This document shows, in pieces, positions 5,883 to 8,077 of a DNA stretch of 8,077 nucleotides; positions within the stretch are counted from its first letter, which is position 1, and each line of letters starts with the position of its first letter. The position numbers and the translations under genes were made by a program. The DNA comes from Solirubrobacterales bacterium (GTDB taxonomy: Bacteria > Actinomycetota > Thermoleophilia > Solirubrobacterales > Solirubrobacteraceae): positions 1 to 8,077 of the forward strand of contig JAFAZB010000364.1 in NCBI GenBank assembly GCA_019240015.1, written 5' to 3'. The notes under the pieces were generated by a model. The model was given only the letters and a program-made list of their open reading frames with translations, did not search any database and had not been told where the DNA came from.

Positions 5883-7276
5883 CAGATCAGGTGCACAGCT
5901 CCGAGGAACGAGTCGATCGCGTACGCGGCGCCGCAGAGCGAGATGAACGCGACGATCGCGATCGCGATCCGATCGGTGGCCGCGCTGTTGACCCACTGGC
6001 CCATCAGCTCCCGATCGCGCGCCAGCATGATCAGGAACACCAGCGCGACCGGCAGCAGCACGGTCGCGAGCACGTTGGCGTTCAGCGCGATCGACAGCAG
6101 CGGTACGCCCGGGATCAGCACGATCGCCGCTGCGATCAGCGCCGCACCGACGTTGGCGCCGTAGAACAGAACCGCGTTCCGCGCGGAGTTGTTGAGGCTG
6201 TGGGGAGCGCCGATGCACTCGCCGACGGCGTAGCCGGTGCTGGCCGAGATCGTTAGCACGGCGACCGCCCCTGCCTCGATCAGCCCCAGCGCGAACAGCG
6301 TCGCCACCGTGTCGCCCGACACGTGCGCCAGCGCGCCCGGGAAGCCCGCCCCGGCAAGCCCCTGGATGTTCGCTCCGCCGTGTCCGAACAGCGCCGCGCC
6401 CGCGATCAGCGCGCCGCATCCGAACAGCGCCGCGAGCACCCCGCCCGCGACCGTGTCGTAGCGCCCGTGGCGCAGATCACTCGGGGTCAGGCCCTTGTCC
6501 GCCGACGCACTCTGCTGAAAGAAGATCATCCACGGCGTCACCGTGGCCCCGATCGTCGAGGCGATCAGCAGTAGCAGCGTGTTGAAGCTCCCCCCCGGGA
6601 ACGGCGAAAAGCTGATCACCGCGTGGCCCACCGTGCCCCAGCGGGGTCCGGACAGGATCGCCGCCAGTAGGAACAGGCCGTTGAACACGGCCATCCCGAG
6701 CACCACCCGCTCCCATCGCCAGTAGCGCCCCCCGCTGAGCGTGAACACCACCAGCAGCACACCGAGCGGCGCGGCGACCCTGGCCCCAACGTGGAAGTAG
6801 GACAGCCCGATCCGGATCGCGACGAACTCGGCGATCAGCGTTACCAGGTTCGTCAGCACGAGATCTCCCGCCGCGAACCATCCCCACAGCCGCCCGAAGC
6901 GCTCCAGCACCAGCTGCCCGTAGCCGCGATGGGTGACCGCGCCGACGCGCATGCACATCTCCTGGCAGACCACCGCCATCACGAACGTGATCAGGATGAA
7001 GGGCAGGAAGAACCCCAGCCCGTAGGTGGCGCCGCTGGCGGCGTAGGAGATCATGCTGGGCCCGTCGTTCTCGCCCAGCATCACCAGGATCCCCGGCCCC
7101 ACCAGCAGCCACAGCAGGTACCAGCGCCGGCCATCGGTGCGCGCGTTGTGGACGCGGAAGCGGTCCCGAGACCGCGCTGCGTCCTCGGGCGTCAGCGCCG
7201 GCTGCCTCAACACGCCCGCGCTCTCGCCCGCGGCCTCGAGCGCCGGCGTCGCCACCGGGACGCGCGACGGGCTCAC
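5882..7276 (-). CDS. Nramp-like (SLC11-type) divalent metal transporter with altered metal-site motifs
   Basis: Polytopic membrane transporter, 464 residues, with a hydrophilic N-terminal tail (1-50) and about 11 hydrophobic spans. Nramp family features include GPGILVMLGENDGPS (60-74) in the first span, CQEMCMRVGAVTHRGYGQLV (104-123) and the sixth-span region GATVTPWMIFFQQSA (243-257). Canonical Nramps have DPGN in span 1 and MPH in span 6. Here these read DGPS (71-74) and TPW (247-249). The Asp (D71) is kept, the Asn becomes Ser, and the Met that confers transition-metal preference becomes Thr. It is thus not an ordinary MntH; the substrate could be Mn2+, Mg2+ or another cation. The GTG start overlaps the regulator stop (GTGA) and has a strong GGAGGT Shine-Dalgarno. 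The regulator gene upstream makes metal-responsive control likely. Family is confident; the ion is not. Confidence 0.9.
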   Translation of the reverse strand: MSPSRVPVATPALEAAGESAGVLRQPALTPEDAARSRDRFRVHNARTDGRRWYLLWLLVGPGILVMLGENDGPSMISYAASGATYGLGFFLPFILITFVMAVVCQEMCMRVGAVTHRGYGQLVLERFGRLWGWFAAGDLVLTNLVTLIAEFVAIRIGLSYFHVGARVAAPLGVLLVVFTLSGGRYWRWERVVLGMAVFNGLFLLAAILSGPRWGTVGHAVISFSPFPGGSFNTLLLLIASTIGATVTPWMIFFQQSASADKGLTPSDLRHGRYDTVAGGVLAALFGCGALIAGAALFGHGGANIQGLAGAGFPGALAHVSGDTVATLFALGLIEAGAVAVLTISASTGYAVGECIGAPHSLNNSARNAVLFYGANVGAALIAAAIVLIPGVPLLSIALNANVLATVLLPVALVFLIMLARDRELMGQWVNSAATDRIAIAIVAFISLCGAAYAIDSFLGAVHLI

Positions 7277-7962
7277 GCCAGCACCTCCACCCGCATCGCC
7301 CGTGCCAAGTCGCCGCCGAGCACGTGCACGTGGTCGCCGAAGCGGAGGAACAGCGGGCCCTTGAACGGCTGCTTGTCGATCACCTCGAACTCCTCCCCGG
7401 GCGCGATCCCCCGCTCGGCGAGGAACCGCAGCATGTCCGGGTCGGAGTCGGAGACCCGAGCGAACCTACCCCTAGCGCCGATCTCGAGCGCCTGCAGGCT
7501 CTGGGTCGCCCCCTCCTCGATCGTCAGCTCGCGAGTGGGAATCGGATCGCCATGCGGGTCGTGCGTGGGATCGCCCAGCTTGGCCGCGATCAGCTCCTCG
7601 AGCTCTTCGGACAGCACGTGCTCGAGCACCTCGGCTTCCGCGTGCACCCGGTCCCAGGGCACGCCCAGGCTCTTGACCAGATAGAGCTCCAGCAGCCGGT
7701 GGTGTCGCATCACCTCGAGCGCGACGCGCCGCCCGTCGTCGGTCAGCGCGACTCCGCGGTAGGGGCGGTGCGCCACCAGGCCGAGCTCGCCGAGCCGCTT
7801 GACCATCCCGGACGCCGAGGCTGCGGTCACGCCCAGCCGCTCGGCGAGCGCGTTGGTGCTCACGGCGTCCTCCTCGCCCCGCCGCTGGAGCGCGTAGATC
7901 GCCTTCGCGTAGTCCTCGATCGCCGGCGAGCGCACGGACGCCGCCTCGACGGGCCGGCACAA
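7273..7962 (-). CDS. mntR: DtxR/MntR-family metal-dependent transcriptional regulator with FeoA-like C-terminal domain
   Basis: Metal-activated repressor, 229 residues from the TTG at 7962. An N-terminal winged helix (about 10-80) is followed by a dimerisation/metal domain (about 81-145) and a FeoA/SH3-like domain (about 150-229). By eye alignment with DtxR, H88, E92, H107, E114 and H115 match H79, E83, H98, E105 and H106. The two residues that set metal choice, M10 and C102 in DtxR, are D17 and E111 here, as in Mn2+-sensing MntR (D8 and E99). A manganese sensor is therefore more likely than an iron sensor. A TTG at 8022 is also in frame but would lie at the -35 of the likely promoter, and a GTG at 7986 would fit a leaderless transcript. 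The TTG at 7962 has an AGGA Shine-Dalgarno 7 nt upstream and is preferred. It is the first gene of the metal operon and overlaps the transporter start by 4 nt. Confidence 0.93.
   Translation of the reverse strand: MCRPVEAASVRSPAIEDYAKAIYALQRRGEEDAVSTNALAERLGVTAASASGMVKRLGELGLVAHRPYRGVALTDDGRRVALEVMRHHRLLELYLVKSLGVPWDRVHAEAEVLEHVLSEELEELIAAKLGDPTHDPHGDPIPTRELTIEEGATQSLQALEIGARGRFARVSDSDPDMLRFLAERGIAPGEEFEVIDKQPFKGPLFLRFGDHVHVLGGDLARAMRVEVLA
7283..7288 (-). promoter_or_regulatory. Shine-Dalgarno GGAGGT for the Nramp-like gene, inside the regulator's 3' end
   Basis: GGAGGT on the minus strand (7288-7283) lies 6 nt before the GTG at 7276. It fixes that start despite the 4-nt GTGA overlap with the regulator stop. 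Confidence 0.75.
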
Positions 7963-7965
7963 AAT

Positions 7966-7973
7966 CTCTTCCT
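7966..7973 (-). promoter_or_regulatory. Shine-Dalgarno AGGAAGAG supporting the TTG start of the regulator
   Basis: AGGAAGAG (7973-7966) ends 3 nt, and its AGGA core 7 nt, before the TTG at 7962. It is the only purine-rich ribosome site near any of the three candidate starts. Confidence 0.5.
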
Positions 7974-7991
7974 GCGGTGCCTTCACACAAA

Positions 7992-8007
7992 TTATGGTAG
8001 ACCTAAA
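7992..8007. promoter_or_regulatory. candidate DtxR/MntR operator, imperfect palindrome
   Basis: The plus strand reads TTATGGTAGACCTAAA; the minus strand reads TTTAGGTCTACCATAA. The arms TTTAGGT and ACCATAA match as an inverted repeat at 5 of 7 positions. The arms resemble DtxR/IdeR/MntR operators (TTAGGT-type half sites). The palindrome sits in an AT-rich patch in otherwise very GC-rich DNA, directly in front of a DtxR-family gene, and overlaps the likely -10 and spacer. This fits autorepression of the operon. The site was found by eye only. Confidence 0.6.
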
Positions 8008-8022
8008 TCTCGATTTTGGCAA
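7994..8022 (-). promoter_or_regulatory. candidate promoter of the metalloregulator-Nramp operon
   Basis: TTGCCA (8022-8017) and TACCAT (7999-7994) are separated by 17 bp, the ideal spacing for a housekeeping sigma factor. CATAAT (7996-7991) is an alternative -10 with a 20 bp spacer. Transcription would start near 7985-7988, giving a leader of about 24 nt to the TTG at 7962, or a leaderless start at GTG 7986. The candidate operator covers the -10 and part of the spacer. Confidence 0.5.
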
Positions 8023-8062
8023 GCGAGGGGGAGCCGCAACGAGCGGTCCTATCCTGTCTGCT

Positions 8063-8077
8063 GTGGCGACGCTCGAG
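8063..8077 (+). other. possible start of a divergent gene at the right edge
   Basis: An open GTG frame (VATLE) begins at 8063 and runs off the window. A -10-like TATCCT at 8050-8055 ends 7 nt before it, which would suit a leaderless transcript. Only five codons are visible, so this may be chance. Confidence 0.2.

Noticed and set aside
5694..6419. 241-residue minus-strand reading that ends in the small membrane protein
   Set aside because: Its first 179 residues are Arg/Gly-rich and out of frame with the Nramp-like gene; only the part after the ATG at 5882 looks like protein.
6791..7684. Plus-strand open frame across the Nramp-like gene and the regulator
   Set aside because: It spans two genes with recognisable families on the other strand and shows no domain; a shadow.

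Overview
This is a very GC-rich, densely coded bacterial window with GTG and TTG starts, start/stop overlaps between genes and almost no intergenic DNA. A fused FO synthase of the FbiC type points to a coenzyme F420-producing actinobacterium. The lineage may be Thermoleophilia/Solirubrobacterales, but that is an inference from composition and gene style and was not tested. No RNA genes, mobile elements, CRISPR arrays or long non-coding stretches were seen. The longest gap clearly inside the gene array is about 40 bp.

Left block (1-3968, all minus strand, read right to left): a bifunctional CofG/CofH FO synthase is followed after 22 bp by a GAF-domain histidine kinase. The kinase gene overlaps the next gene, a NarL/LuxR-type response regulator, by one base (TGATG). 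The regulator runs off the left edge. The spacing suggests one operon of deazaflavin synthesis plus a two-component system.

Centre (4010-4972, plus strand): an NMT1/THI5-like substrate-binding lipoprotein is divergent from the FO synthase, with only about 40 bp or less between the starts. No permease or ATPase gene accompanies it in the window. Its 3' end overlaps the last gene of the right block tail-to-tail by 15 bp.

Right block (4958-7962, all minus strand): a DtxR/MntR-family metalloregulator comes first. It is followed by an Nramp-like transporter (GTGA overlap), a 62-residue single-membrane-span protein (TGATG overlap), a 120-residue protein of unknown function (26 bp gap) and a 113-residue receiver-like protein (5 bp gap). 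An AT-rich imperfect palindrome lies in the promoter of the regulator, so the block is probably a metal-autoregulated operon. The regulator has MntR-type (Asp/Glu) metal ligands, while the transporter lacks the usual Nramp DPGN and MPH motifs. That mismatch, and the three uncharacterised small genes behind the transporter, are the most interesting points of the window.
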